Source of the DNA: Branchiostoma floridae
Lineage: Eukaryota > Chordata > Leptocardii > Amphioxiformes > Branchiostomatidae
NCBI RefSeq assembly: GCF_000003815.2
Contig: NC_049993.1
Coordinates: forward strand, 12,902,461-12,966,460
Length of the DNA: 64,000 nucleotides
Direction: 5' to 3'
Part shown: positions 1-11,092 of the stretch, in pieces
How the letters are laid out: each line of letters starts with the position of its first letter
Position numbering within the stretch: the stretch's first letter is position 1
The notes under the pieces: generated by a model
The model's input: the letters and a program-made list of their open reading frames with translations, nothing else
Database searches by the model: none
Told to the model about the DNA's origin: nothing
Program-made: the position numbers and the translations under genes

Positions 1-2425
1 GCAAATAGGACTCGGGAGCTATATACAGTAGTACGTCTGGATATCGTACTGGAAAAAGTCTGACACCCAGGGTACTAGATCTACCTACCGGGAATGGCGA
101 GGTTCTTGAGCGGTGCGGCACGCAGATTGGGCGGTAGATCTCCCATCCAGTTGGCCAAGTCCAGCCCGTGAGGCAGATTCCCCGCCATTCTTGACATTCC
201 TGTCACGTATGACCTCTTACAGCGTGACGCCCTGTTGCGTAAAGCGAGCAAATAGACAAGGTAAAAGGTAAAACAATCAAGCAGAAGGACTATGGTGAAG
301 CCAGTGCTTTTTTACTTGCTAGCCATATAATACATAACGTTACGTCGATGAAGATTAGACATTCAGGAAACAAGATACGCCCAAAAGCATTTACTCAACC
401 AACTCTCCAACTAGAAGACCTCTTTGCATACTAGTATCAATTCACAGCTAGGATATGAAAGCTCTCTCCAACAAGATTTCCCCAGTGTCACTGACGGAAG
501 ACACCGGATCATACCCAGTTGCTGGAGTATCTGCGTTTTGGCGGAATACATAACGTTATAGTGCTAAGCCAAATTGTAATGACTAATGGTACAACAAGGT
601 TTCATCTCAAATTACAATAACCAGATGTTTTAGATAACAGTTTTTTAAAACTTTTTGCTGTCCGGAATGTGGTTGTTATTGTTAATGTTGTCAAATTTGT
701 AGTTGCTCGGTCTTTCCGCATAATTGTATTTCACATACTCTAATATTGGAAATCCAACACCATTCAACGCACCTGACTGGTACGGTATTTGTTTTGTTGT
801 CTTTGAAACAAAGCACAGTCACCAGGTAGTTTTTCTCAATGCTAATAATGGTACAACATGTCAGATACAACGAACCCATCCAAATATTCTTCTACTGGTT
901 TATTTTCACACTGTGAGGAAACTTTATTTTCTCTGACTCACATGCATAATCGTTTAACATACTTGCCACAAATGTTACGATCACTTGCAAAAGGTATTAT
1001 TGAAAATGAACCGAATTGATATCGGATAGGACAAGAATGACAAGACTGAAATTAGTGAAAACAAACTCACTTTGTTCCACCGGACTCAGAAGTCTGCGAC
1101 GCCCCAAGACGAGTTTGTGTTCGCGTGACAATGATCTGTCCAAACGCAAAGTCTTATATCCGTGATCTCACCAATATTTCGGTTCAACCAATCGAGGCAT
1201 CTGGCACGAAAGGACTTGGTTCGTTTGCTATGTATACCCACTTGACTTCAAACAACCAACCAGCACCCCCCTTACTTAAGGGTATGTATATGAGGCCTTT
1301 TCATATGTACATGACAGGGTTTCGAATTTCTACACTCAAGGTTATGTGATGCTATGGCCTACGCTTACCTTTTCTACTGGTCATGCACGAAAAAGTAGCC
1401 AAACAAACAAAGGAACGCCTGGCCAAACAGCTTGGCATTTTCAATGTTGACCAACACGAAACTAGTCGGTGTTTTGTACGAAAACGTATGCGTCATTGTA
1501 ACCAAATGCACATACGTCCCTTCAAATTTGCACCTGCATTTCTAACCGTCATGTACACGAAATACTATTTTTGGAAGCAAAGTAATTCTTGTTAGAAACA
1601 AGTAGTACTGTCAAGACTAAGGAAATCATACTTTGTACTGCAAAGATATTTTGTCCAAGAGTGAGTTCTCGCATTGTGTGGACATGTGCATCACTGTAGA
1701 TATTGTGAAGAAAATGAAAACCGACCATAAAACACGGTATACAAAAGAAAGATATGAGCACCATAAACAATCATCAAAAAGAGTACATCTAAGATGATTA
1801 TCCCATTGGATTAATCAAATGTTGTACAACAGGAAGACAGGAGTATCCATAATAATTTCTGTTCTTAAGACAAAACGTAAATTACCAATTATAAGTTTAT
1901 TTTTTATCACCAACATCCGGTATGAATTGTACATTTGTAGTGTCATTATTTGTATATCTACAAAAATAGCCATCAAAATTCAAACATAACCATCAGTGAA
2001 GTTTATAATTCATAAGAAATTGGACATCAAATGACATAAAAAGATTTGAAATCTTCCAAACGTAATGATTGGAAATGCACTACACTTGCATCCTCTACAT
2101 TCAACTTTGATTTATGTTAACAACAAAGATATTTGTAAAAACTTATTAATTCTTACACATCAGTGCCATTACGTTTACTTACTGGAACCAAATGTACCAC
2201 CATTAATATATTTTGTTAAAAAGATTGAATCATACCATGTAAAATCATACTGCCAGGGAAGTTGTGTCAATCCCCTTTTGTACGAAACCATTTTCTGTAT
2301 TTATCATAAGCTATACAGATATAAGAGATCCTCACAGTGCTTGCATTTGTCAGTGGTTATTCTGTCTTTATATTTCTACCGTGTCAGAGCTTGATGATGT
2401 TTTATATCGGGTTCTGTTGTAAATT
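1..2425. other. 3' flank of PHF24-like copy B, no gene recognised
   Basis: This is AT-rich sequence downstream of the copy B stop codon. The open frames in it are short, lack family signatures and carry no matching splice signals. A minus-strand polyadenylation signal (TTTATT on the plus strand at 1896-1901) could end the copy B transcript about 525 bp after its stop. The opening bases share 'actcgggagcta' with 53747-53758, which suggests a dispersed repeat edge, but nothing longer aligns by eye. Confidence 0.5.
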
Positions 2426-5400
2426 TTAGCTTCTGTTTGCGACTGGTAGAAAGTGTTTCTTGCCGGAGATGTTGGGACGCGCTGACAGAATGGAGATAGC
2501 GTGTTCCCGGAGGAAGGTGTCCCACTGAACAATCCTGCAAAGAAAAACATACATTTTTATCTCTTTATAATAATTATTCAGTTTGAAGAAGGTGCAGTTA
2601 TAAATATGTTACAATGACATTATGTATAGCTATGGTTATATCTTAGCACTGTAGTTGTTGAAAGAATTGTAATACATGATCAGTTTTAGGTTTTCTTCCT
2701 ATACTATCGTTGCTAAGGGCTACATCTTAAGCCTACATCACGTTTCCAAACCGGGGCCCGACCGGGCAGCTTTCGGGAACGAAAGGTATCATATAATAGA
2801 CACCAAACTACGCAAGACGTTAAGAAAATAGTCGTGTGTGTTATTTGTGTTTATTCTTCCGTATACATTTCTATTTTTCGTTTCCGCAAACAGTCCGACC
2901 GGGTCCTGGTTTGGAAATGACGTTATTTTTAATAGTATACTCACACAGACTCCACCAGTAGGTACTTGGTGTAGTCCCCATCCTTGGGTTCCAGTCTACA
3001 ACAGAGAGGCATCGAGTTAGAGAGGGTTTATCTGACACTTATTGGAAGGTAAGAATCATAAATTTCTCTAGGTGAACGGAAACAAAACACTGTTTCTGAA
3101 AGCAACATACTACACTTCATACTGCAAAGAAAGTGAACAGTAATTGATTAATGAATAAGTAGTTGCGAAAAAGAAGGGTATGTATGGTTAGCCGGTGTAA
3201 ATATGGCAGTATAGTGGGTAAGAAACATTTTATTGTCCACCCCTTTGCCAGCGTGTAATGGAATGACCCTCCTTGAACAGAACACCATGTACCAGAAATA
3301 CATTGGCGACTATGGCCCTGTCCTTGGTGCTGACGTGTTGATCAGAGAGCGTGGACTTATCATTCAGGGTTTTTGGCTTGCATTTCGTCAAAGGCATCCG
3401 CTAAATGTCTAACAATTGCACAGAATATCAAAATCAACTGTCTGTGTTACCGTATAGTTCTCTCGAATATAATATAATATAAGATAATGTAAAGCTGTAC
3501 AAACTGGCAAACTGGGCAATACGCAAGCGCTTCAACACAAACCCGAGATCACTGAACGCTCATAACATATCACAAGATTTATGGAATTGACATGACGCCA
3601 TGCATTGAAACGAATTTAGCCATCATGGTAATTAGGAAAATTAGAAGCCATAAAGGCTATATAATTTCTTCAACGTTACCTTTCGTGCACAATTTCCCTA
3701 CTTATCTCCGCCCAACAATAGCAGGCAACAGGCAATCGACGCCAATTTTTCGCTATGTGTCAAGGGCGCCACCAAGCGGATTTAAGATTAACGGCATCAC
3801 GGTAATATTGGCAATGAGATTGCAGCATCAACATGACACACGGAGTTAGTTGCAGTTCTATTTTATCCTGCTGAGTGTTTGTGGCGTCCTTCTATCGCAA
3901 CGAGTGAGAGAAGAATCTTGACAAACAGACAGAAACTTGGTTAAAGGCTTATAGAGGTAAACAGGAATTTGTCAGGTGCTATTGCGTCTAGACCCCTCTA
4001 CAAATGTCAAAATAATGCTGTCATTGAGTATTTAGAACACAGATAGTGCCATTGTAAAAGTGCTATTGTGCTATTGACCCCATAGCACTTTTTTTGTAGT
4101 TTCAATTGCCCTGTAACAAACTTACCCAAGACCAACCATCCACTGCTTGATGACTTCCTGGTAGTTAGCTTGTAGTAGCATTCCCTGACCGTTAAAGTCT
4201 TGTTCCTTGAAAATGTCCCGGATGCGTTTGATTTCTCTTGGGTTCAGCTGTTTGACCAGGTACTCCTGCATGGTGCACAAGTAACACAAAACTGTCATCA
4301 CAAGAGTTCGTTGACCTCATACCTACATGAAATGTTGAGAACGTTTGTAAATTCCTGGTGATTGGCTGGTGGTTGGGAGTAAGTGAGCAAGTCAGTCGTA
4401 GTTAGGGTGTGTTTTATGGAGTTTAGTGTGTCTAAAACTGGTCAGACTGCTCCAGACCTGCTGCCAAACTTGTTCGGCTGTTGGTCTTTAGACATGGTAC
4501 TTCCGCTATGTGCAACCGAGCAATGAGGTAATGTTATCTGCATACTGAATACATTGTACCATGGAAATCCGTCTTTCCTTTGTCCAGGTGATCTCATTGA
4601 AAGAATACAGTCTCTGCAGTTCCAGAGCAAGCGGCTAAGGGGTCCTAAACCTATAGCTATATCACCTTTTTCATCAACAAAAGCCATATGTCATATTAAA
4701 GAATCAAGACCTCAAGAAGTTCTGCAGCAGTGCCAACGTCACACACCAGGGGCCCAAAATCAATGTTGACCACTGTCTTCCCAACAGTTACCCACATACC
4801 AAATATTATCATAATTCACCCCGAGGTTCAACGATTATATTGTCTTCAACTATCCGAATACACAAACCGACACCCAGAGACAGCTAGAATCTGACAGACA
4901 CAATCAAAACAAAACCGACATAGTTGTAACGAGAATATACGTTATCTAAGTGCGTGTGACACCGATAGCTAGTGCCAAAGCTCCATGAAATACTGCATGT
5001 TTCAGAGTATCAACTGTATCAACGCGGAATGGGGAAAATTAAGTAGCGCTTTGCAAATTTGCTCTGGTAAAGACAACGAAAGGCGTCAAGCGTCAACAAT
5101 TTGCCGGACGTGTAACTTTATACACAGTAGTGTGCTTAATGCAACAAATCGTGGGAAAGAGGTAGCTGCATATAAAACCTGCATTTGGGTGCGTCATATC
5201 ATGTGATTCTTAAACGTACAAGATCTCATGATCCCCCATTTACTGCGTTGCTGACCAAAAAGACTGTCGCATTTCAGTTTTTGAACATCGCAGTCATTCA
5301 AGACTCCAATCTTATGCAGTACGTGCTTTAACTCACCTGTAATATCAACAATGGAGTACAACAGATATTGTCTGTTCCCCCTGTTCTTTGTGTTCGGTGT

Positions 5401-8400
5401 GATAGCTGTGCTGTTTGTGTGTCTGGGTCTAACCATAGGCCTGGGACATAACACAAGTCCCGTGTTCATCAGTGAGACTGGGCAGTACCCTCCTGAGCAA
5501 GGAATCTTCACCATGACAAATAACATCGGCGCTGTCGGCATCGCTACAACACAGATTCTACACTATCGCTACGTCGCACAATATGGCGGACCGACCAGGC
5601 TGAACAAGGTTACCCTGGTAGTGGGGCTGTTAGCAGACCTGGGACTTAGTATTGCCGGCGCTTTTCAGATCAACAACATACCTGAGGTTCACGACTTAGG
5701 AGCAGCGATGACTTTTCTCCTTGGTACGACATACGGGTGGCTACAGACTCTCCTCACGTACAAACTACGACATACTGGCACAACCATGGGTACATTCGGT
5801 CTGAGGTTGTTTCTATCGGTTCTCGTGACGGGAACTTTGGTGCCGTTTTTAGTAACCTACAGTTTGTTAGCGGACACTCCAGACATGCGAGTAGTGCCTG
5901 TGACCTTAGAATGGATCCTGGCAATCTCGATGCTGACCCATCTGGCCACACTTGCGTGGGAGCTAAGGAAGGTGACAGCTATCGTCATTTCCTTGGACAT
6001 AGAAGGGTTATTTGACGTACAGAAGAAAGCAAAGGCTTCTCTCTCTAGCATTTCGACAGAGACCATTTAGTAAGTACTGTACAAATGGCGAGTGGGGCGC
6101 ATTTGTAAGCAAATATACCTTCAACAATATCTAAGTGCATACTACACTATACACATGGGCCATGCTAGTTTCAAAGCTCCACGAATACTCTATCGTTCGG
6201 AGTATTAACGACATATCAATAGGGAATGAGGAGGAAGATTATAAGTACATTTCGTACTTGATTCAATCATAACTATTTATTCTCTGAGGAATTATGACTT
6301 TAGTACCCGCTTCTGGAGTGGAATGCTCTTCTAAATGTAGAGCAGACTATATGTAGGTTCTATGAATTAAGTATTTGAATGAATGGAGAATTGAATGGAG
6401 ACACAGTGAGGAGCTAAAGTTGAACATGATGTTTCAACGACCATGAATAAAGCTTAGTATGCTAACCCAAGAAATCTTCAATGAGATTGGAATTCGAAAT
6501 GCTGGACATTCTTTTTTTCATTGAGCATGTTCCTTATGGAATAGCCATAACCATAAACTTACTTTTGGCTTCTTTTGTAAGAAGCGCACGCTCTCTGCTG
6601 TCACAAACTCCCACCAGCCGATAGACCCGTCCTTGTTTATGTCGATGTTGTCAAACTGCGACAGAAAATATCAAAACAGTGTGCATCAATCATACGAAGG
6701 CCCACAACGACAACAGTACAAGACTCTTTGTATGGCAGACAACAGAATTTTGCTTGACCAGCGTTTATGTAATTGCTTCAAATATATCGTTGTTTTTAAA
6801 GTATATATCCTATATTCTACAACCAATTATTTTCGTAAACAAAAGGAGCATTATGTCAACTGCACAGAAAACAAGAAACAACAATTCGGCTTTCGTACCG
6901 CGTCTCTTGCTCCTTGTTCCTCTTCCTCGCTCAGTTCTCTGCCTTTCATCTGACGGCACAAGTTCTGCTGGAAGGCTACAAACTCATCCACACTGACCTG
7001 TGTGTCTGAAACGTAAATATCGACATTTATTTACACACAGTGGCCTCGTCCGTAAAGTTTAGTATTGTATTTCGTAACTTCTTACCTTAGCTTGTAATCA
7101 AAACGCGACCTACGGGGACTTTTATCACGATATAATACAGTGGAAACCTTCTAATTGTACACCCCATTTTGCTAGCGTACTTCGTGCAATTATCCAGGTG
7201 GTGCAATACTGCGAAGTTATCCAACTGGACCACACCGGTTTTGGATTGCGTGCACTCACAAGATGTGTGCAGGAGTCCGTTGTGCAATTCACTGACTTCT
7301 CCTGTATATTCATCGAATGAATACTGAGTAGTGTGCCAGGGTCATACCTAGCGCCCCCTAGCCTATCACTGAATGTTAACACCCTTACTTTGGTCGGGAT
7401 CGTGCTGGTCAAAGTTGTCCATCATAAGCTGGGTGTCCTCTTCCTCCAGTAGTAAACCGAGGTTTTCCTATGGTTCAGAAGATAGACAAGCATAATGTGT
7501 ATGGACAACAAGCCTATAAATATTTTCTTTAACACTTGAATTATATTCTATCAGGTTGACAAACAAGTGAATGATAAAATTCAATGTTTTAGTAATCTTC
7601 TCTCACTTTACTTAAATTAGTAATGACCGATTCTACTTCGCACTGCAGCTAGGTGTGTGGGTAAAATAATCCACAAAATTCCATGAACATCATCCATGAA
7701 GGGTTTAGATGTGCCATTTGGGGCCGCGTTCTTCACAATGTAGCAGCGACACCTAGCTGCAGTGCCAATTACAACAAGTCACATTTGCCCCGAAGAAGGC
7801 GAAAGACGGTCACCGAAACGTCTTTGCTTGTGATTAAGAAAATTTTGTTGTTCTTCACTTTCCTCTGAATGCAGCTGCAGCAGCGCCCCCTTGCTGTAGT
7901 GCCTATTACAACAAGACACATTTGCCCTGAAGAAGGTGACAGACGGTCACCGAAGCTTCTTTGCTTTTGAATAACTTTGTTGCTCTTACTTTCTTTGTGT
8001 CTTCAATCACCCATTTAATAGCTCCGACGACAGAAAAACTTAAGGCTTTCTTTCCTGTACAAATAAATGAGAAACCTACACGACTATTCCATGGCATGCC
8101 AGAAACGTTATACCCTATGTATACGTAATACTTGATCAGATACCATTTCGAGTGGATAAAGACAACTGACTTTGTTTTTTATACGTCAAGCGAGGTGAGA
8201 GGGCAGGCAAAACTGTATCGTTATGAAAACATGTGGTCGGGTTACGATTTCTTCCAGCTGTATTACAATTTCGTAAAAAAAATACTTAAATTTAGTCAAT
8301 CACGCTTATTTATATAGATACTAAACCCTGTTTTTTTTCCAGGTTTTGAGGATTGACAAAAGAGCAGTTGGGCCTATCCGAGCCCCTTTACTTAAATGTA

Positions 8401-9875
8401 GATCTAATACTTGGCTACATCACAACACGCTGATATTGACTACTAGAGTAACTGTATGATACACGAGTGTTTGCGTACTGGTATACATTATCAAATGTGT
8501 TGCGGCACCGGTGCGGCACTGTGGGTTTGGAAGATTAATCAACGAATTTCGATTACTCAACGAATTTCGAATTTTCTTACATTTTGTGTGTTTTTCGTCC
8601 TCTAAGTCATACTTTATTTAATATTGGAATTATAACAAATAGGCGAAAATAACATAGCAGTGCGGCAGTGAACGAACCCCGCAGTGCCGCAGAGGTGCCC
8701 CAAGTGCAATGAGATATCGCCTACACAAAAATCTGATTTGTAACCATTTCAAGGAGCCAAATAAACGACCTTCAACTTCGTAAAACTCACACAGTCGAAG
8801 CAGCTCCAGCCCTTGTCGGTGTTGGCGTTCTCCATGGCTGCCATGGCGTGCTGGTCCCCCTTGTTCTTCCTGGTGAGACAGGACGTGTGACAGCACCGGC
8901 CGCACACGCGACACTCCAGCTTCACCGAGCTGTCGAACCCCGGGCAGCCGCGGACAGGGCACGAGCGGTCGGCGGAGGTCTGGACCATGCGGGGTAAAAA
9001 ATTGGTGGCAGGGTTTTTCGTTTGTTTTGCATACCCGGTAAACCACCTTAAGGCATAACACACTATGTTTGTACTGAACAATACAAGCTGCATATGCTGA
9101 CGGATTTATTTGATCCACTCACACCGGGAAAGATCCCTACTTTTTCCGATTTATGCGGTGGGTTCTTTAACGTGCTCGAGGTGTCGTTCTCCACAAACAC
9201 TATAGCTAAACCTCCATTTAATGTCCTATCCGAGGGACGTCCTTAACCGAAGCTAGGTACTCATTTACACCTGGGTAAAGTGAGGAAAGTCGTGTAAAGT
9301 GCCTTTCCCAAGGGCACAAGACCGGTGGCACTTCAACGGATTTGAACCCAGAACGATAGGTAGTCGATACGTTAAGGAAAGATCGACTATATTTGTGCTT
9401 GCGTTGTCTTTTTTTAGAAGAATACTTCAGCTGTACTGATAGTTGACACCCAACCCTTCAACAGTGGTTCTGTTCCAATTAAAACTTATAAACAGACGAC
9501 ACACTGCTCTAAACAACTCCATGGGGCGTAACACATATCAACACTAGCTTCTATGTTAAAATTGAATTACGTAAACATTATGTTCTAAAGATGTGACTGA
9601 CACGAAGAACAGTAACGTCATTCAGGATTCAAATAGACTAAAGAGCGTTGGCCAGAAATGGTGCCATTCAATTATACAATGCAAACACTACAAAATCTGC
9701 CGCATTGGCAATGCATCTGTGTCAAAAAATACTGTCCGTATCCGCCTTATAGAAGACCAAATGACCCCCTTTATAACATAAAAGGCTGCACTCCTGTGTA
9801 AGAAGGTTACACGTGTCTAAGGTAATGTAGACTTTGTATAATACTTACATCAAGCTCTGCATCGTATGAAGCCAT
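2426..9875 (-). CDS. PHF24: PHF24-like PHD finger / EF-hand protein, copy B
   Basis: Eight exons join in frame to 264 aa: 9875-9849, 8979-8791, 7467-7389, 7005-6899, 6655-6563, 4265-4126, 2995-2945 and 2534-2426. Every exon from the zinc finger on matches copy A in phase, and only the zinc-finger exon differs in length (189 against 183 bp). The zinc finger (aa 16-72) has C16-x4-C21, C32-x2-C35, H40-x2-C43 and C69-x2-C72. After it come WSCFDC then ENLGLLLEE, which aligns with the human PHF24 stretch following its finger. A canonical EF-hand loop follows (DINKDGSIGWWE, about aa 138-149), then LNPREIKRIRDIF, and a C-terminal QWDTFLREHA block as in PHF24. Vertebrate PHF24 is a brain protein of unclear biochemical role. 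The 9-aa first exon (MASYDAELD) is the weakest part: an acceptor-like TTCTTAG sits one base before its ATG, so it may instead be an internal exon with unseen upstream exons. Introns hold the nested DRAM-like gene and repeats. Confidence 0.8.
5351..6070 (+). CDS. DRAM/FRAG1-family multi-pass membrane protein, intronless, nested
   Basis: This is a single 239-aa frame from an ATG with A at -3 and G at +4 (aacaATGG). It aligns along its length with DRAM1/DRAM2 (DNA-damage-regulated autophagy modulators, Frag1/DRAM/Sfk1 family). The matches are the first-loop signature FISETGQYPPEQGIF (about aa 38-52), VHDLGAAMTFLLG before a transmembrane segment, and LEWILAISML near the C-terminus. Six hydrophobic segments fall near aa 7-29, 53-70, 88-106, 116-137, 148-172 and 185-206. 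Known family members sit in lysosomal or plasma membranes and promote autophagy; that role here is inferred. The gene lies wholly in the copy B PHF24-like intron between exons 6563-6655 and 4126-4265, on the opposite strand. The lack of introns in an intron-rich region suggests a retrocopy, although no poly(A) tract or target duplication was seen. TMEM150 proteins are the nearest alternative family. Confidence 0.88.
   Translation: MEYNRYCLFPLFFVFGVIAVLFVCLGLTIGLGHNTSPVFISETGQYPPEQGIFTMTNNIGAVGIATTQILHYRYVAQYGGPTRLNKVTLVVGLLADLGLSIAGAFQINNIPEVHDLGAAMTFLLGTTYGWLQTLLTYKLRHTGTTMGTFGLRLFLSVLVTGTLVPFLVTYSLLADTPDMRVVPVTLEWILAISMLTHLATLAWELRKVTAIVISLDIEGLFDVQKKAKASLSSISTETI
6446..6451 (+). promoter_or_regulatory. 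Polyadenylation signal for the DRAM-like gene
   Basis: AATAAA lies 376 bp after the stop of the nested gene, on the same strand and before the next host exon at 6563. It fits a short independent transcript, but a single hexamer is weak evidence. Confidence 0.45.
7642..7998. repeat. Inverted arm plus a direct duplication with a GAAGAAGG...GGTCACCGAA motif
   Basis: A 17-bp arm 'gcactgcagctaggtgt' (7642-7658) is matched in reverse complement near 7749-7765. From there two diverged direct copies follow (about 7756-7872 and 7893-7998, offset 137 bp), both containing GAAGAAGG, then GACGGTCACCGAA. In the first copy AAAGACG and CGTCTTT form a 7-bp stem around that core. The block lies in the copy B intron between 7467 and 8791. 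It is probably a fragment of a transposable element end; the family was not identified. Confidence 0.6.
9120..9400 (-). repeat. SINE-like dispersed repeat with tRNA-type B-box
   Basis: The segment includes 'cctttcccaagggcacaa' (9302-9319) and 'cggatttgaaccc' (9339-9351). The latter read on the minus strand gives GGGTTCAAATCCG, a match to the RNA polymerase III B-box. Such blocks are common in short interspersed repeats of marine invertebrates (established knowledge, not checked here). No full tRNA cloverleaf could be folded, so it is not called a tRNA gene. The boundaries are approximate. Confidence 0.4.
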
Positions 9876-11092
9876 CCTAAGAACCACACACTCTCCTTAA
9901 AGATCTCTTCAATAGTTCTGTAACAAGTTGAGCAGGGCTACAGCCGTTGGGTCAGGCAAGAAAACAGTTTTACTCCGGTACGGTAACCTGATAACTCCCC
10001 CCGCCCGCCATGAATGCACGTGTTTGTGGTTTAACTTGTCTTTCTTAAGAACGCTACGTCGCACGTGGTGTAGTCTTTCTGTGGCCATTCAAAAGGCGTT
10101 CGTCTGTGAGGAAAGAAAAACACTTCCACTCATTGTGTGTTAAGTCTCGTTGTATAAAGAAAATTGTTACCTGTAAATATTTCATTGGAAGATTTAATCT
10201 TGTCAGAAATACCAATATTTTCGCCTTTCGTTGGAAATGGCTTCTTTTTTAGACCGACGCCAATGTTGTTATGGTGAGGACTAAGAAAGATCAACAAAGT
10301 AATACTTTGAAACAGCTAGATCAACGAAGCTACTTATCCCCAAAATAGCACAAAAGAAGAGCTTATCCCTCGCGGTTGGAGGGATTTTCTGATATTACCG
10401 CCTCGTTATACTGCTGACTGAGGTTAACCAGCTGCCATTGTGACTGTAAACTGTTTTTCTCCTGTAGCACATTTGGGTCAAGTGACGGATTATCAAATAG
10501 CGTCTCCTGTTCCTAACTGGCTGCGCATGTAAAGAGGTTGCTGAAAATTTGACCAGGTAGAAGTCAAGCAGGTTTTAGTACTACAGCAAACACTTTTCTT
10601 TAAGCTGGTTCCGAAAGGTAACTAAAGCTATGTTCTCTTTTCTGGGGGGAGGGGGAGCAGCCACTAAGCCATAACACTCAAAGACAGCTAGTACGGCGGA
10701 CCATAAGTACAAAATTGCAAGAAATAGGGGGTATTTAAAAATGCAAACATTGCATTCAATTTGTTTATTCCAAGCACAATATATCACAAACTAATCCTCA
10801 ATATTTGAACTAGCAGTCAATTTTATTGCATCTACAACTGTTGTTGTCCAAACTGGCGATCTCACAGTTCTCAATACTAACACAAGCATCTATTTTACGT
10901 ATGGATATCTTATATCTTACTAGATAATAAAAATCTAGACTTTTCAATACCAGCACTTTTTACAATAGCATTAGATTACACTTACTTAGATTATCATTTG
11001 TGCGGAGTGCTTCATGGTTTACTATATATTATATTGGTCAATAGCTCTCGTGTCGTCCACATCGCCCCCTCCCCCTTGTGTAACAGTTCTCC
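9876..11092. other. Spacer between the two PHF24-like genes
   Basis: No exon resembling the first two exons of copy A was found here, so copy B appears to lack that N-terminal part. Minus-strand polyadenylation hexamers for copy A occur at 10822-10827 and 10764-10769, 266 to 329 bp after its stop codon. The rest is unremarkable. Confidence 0.5.

Noticed and set aside
7756-7830. Hammerhead ribozyme near CTGAAGAAGG...CCGAAAC
   Set aside because: The essential CUGAUGA box is absent (CUGAAGA or CCGAAGA instead) and the three stems cannot be formed.
9339-9351. tRNA gene on the minus strand
   Set aside because: A B-box match exists but no acceptor stem, anticodon arm or A-box could be assembled; kept only as SINE-like.
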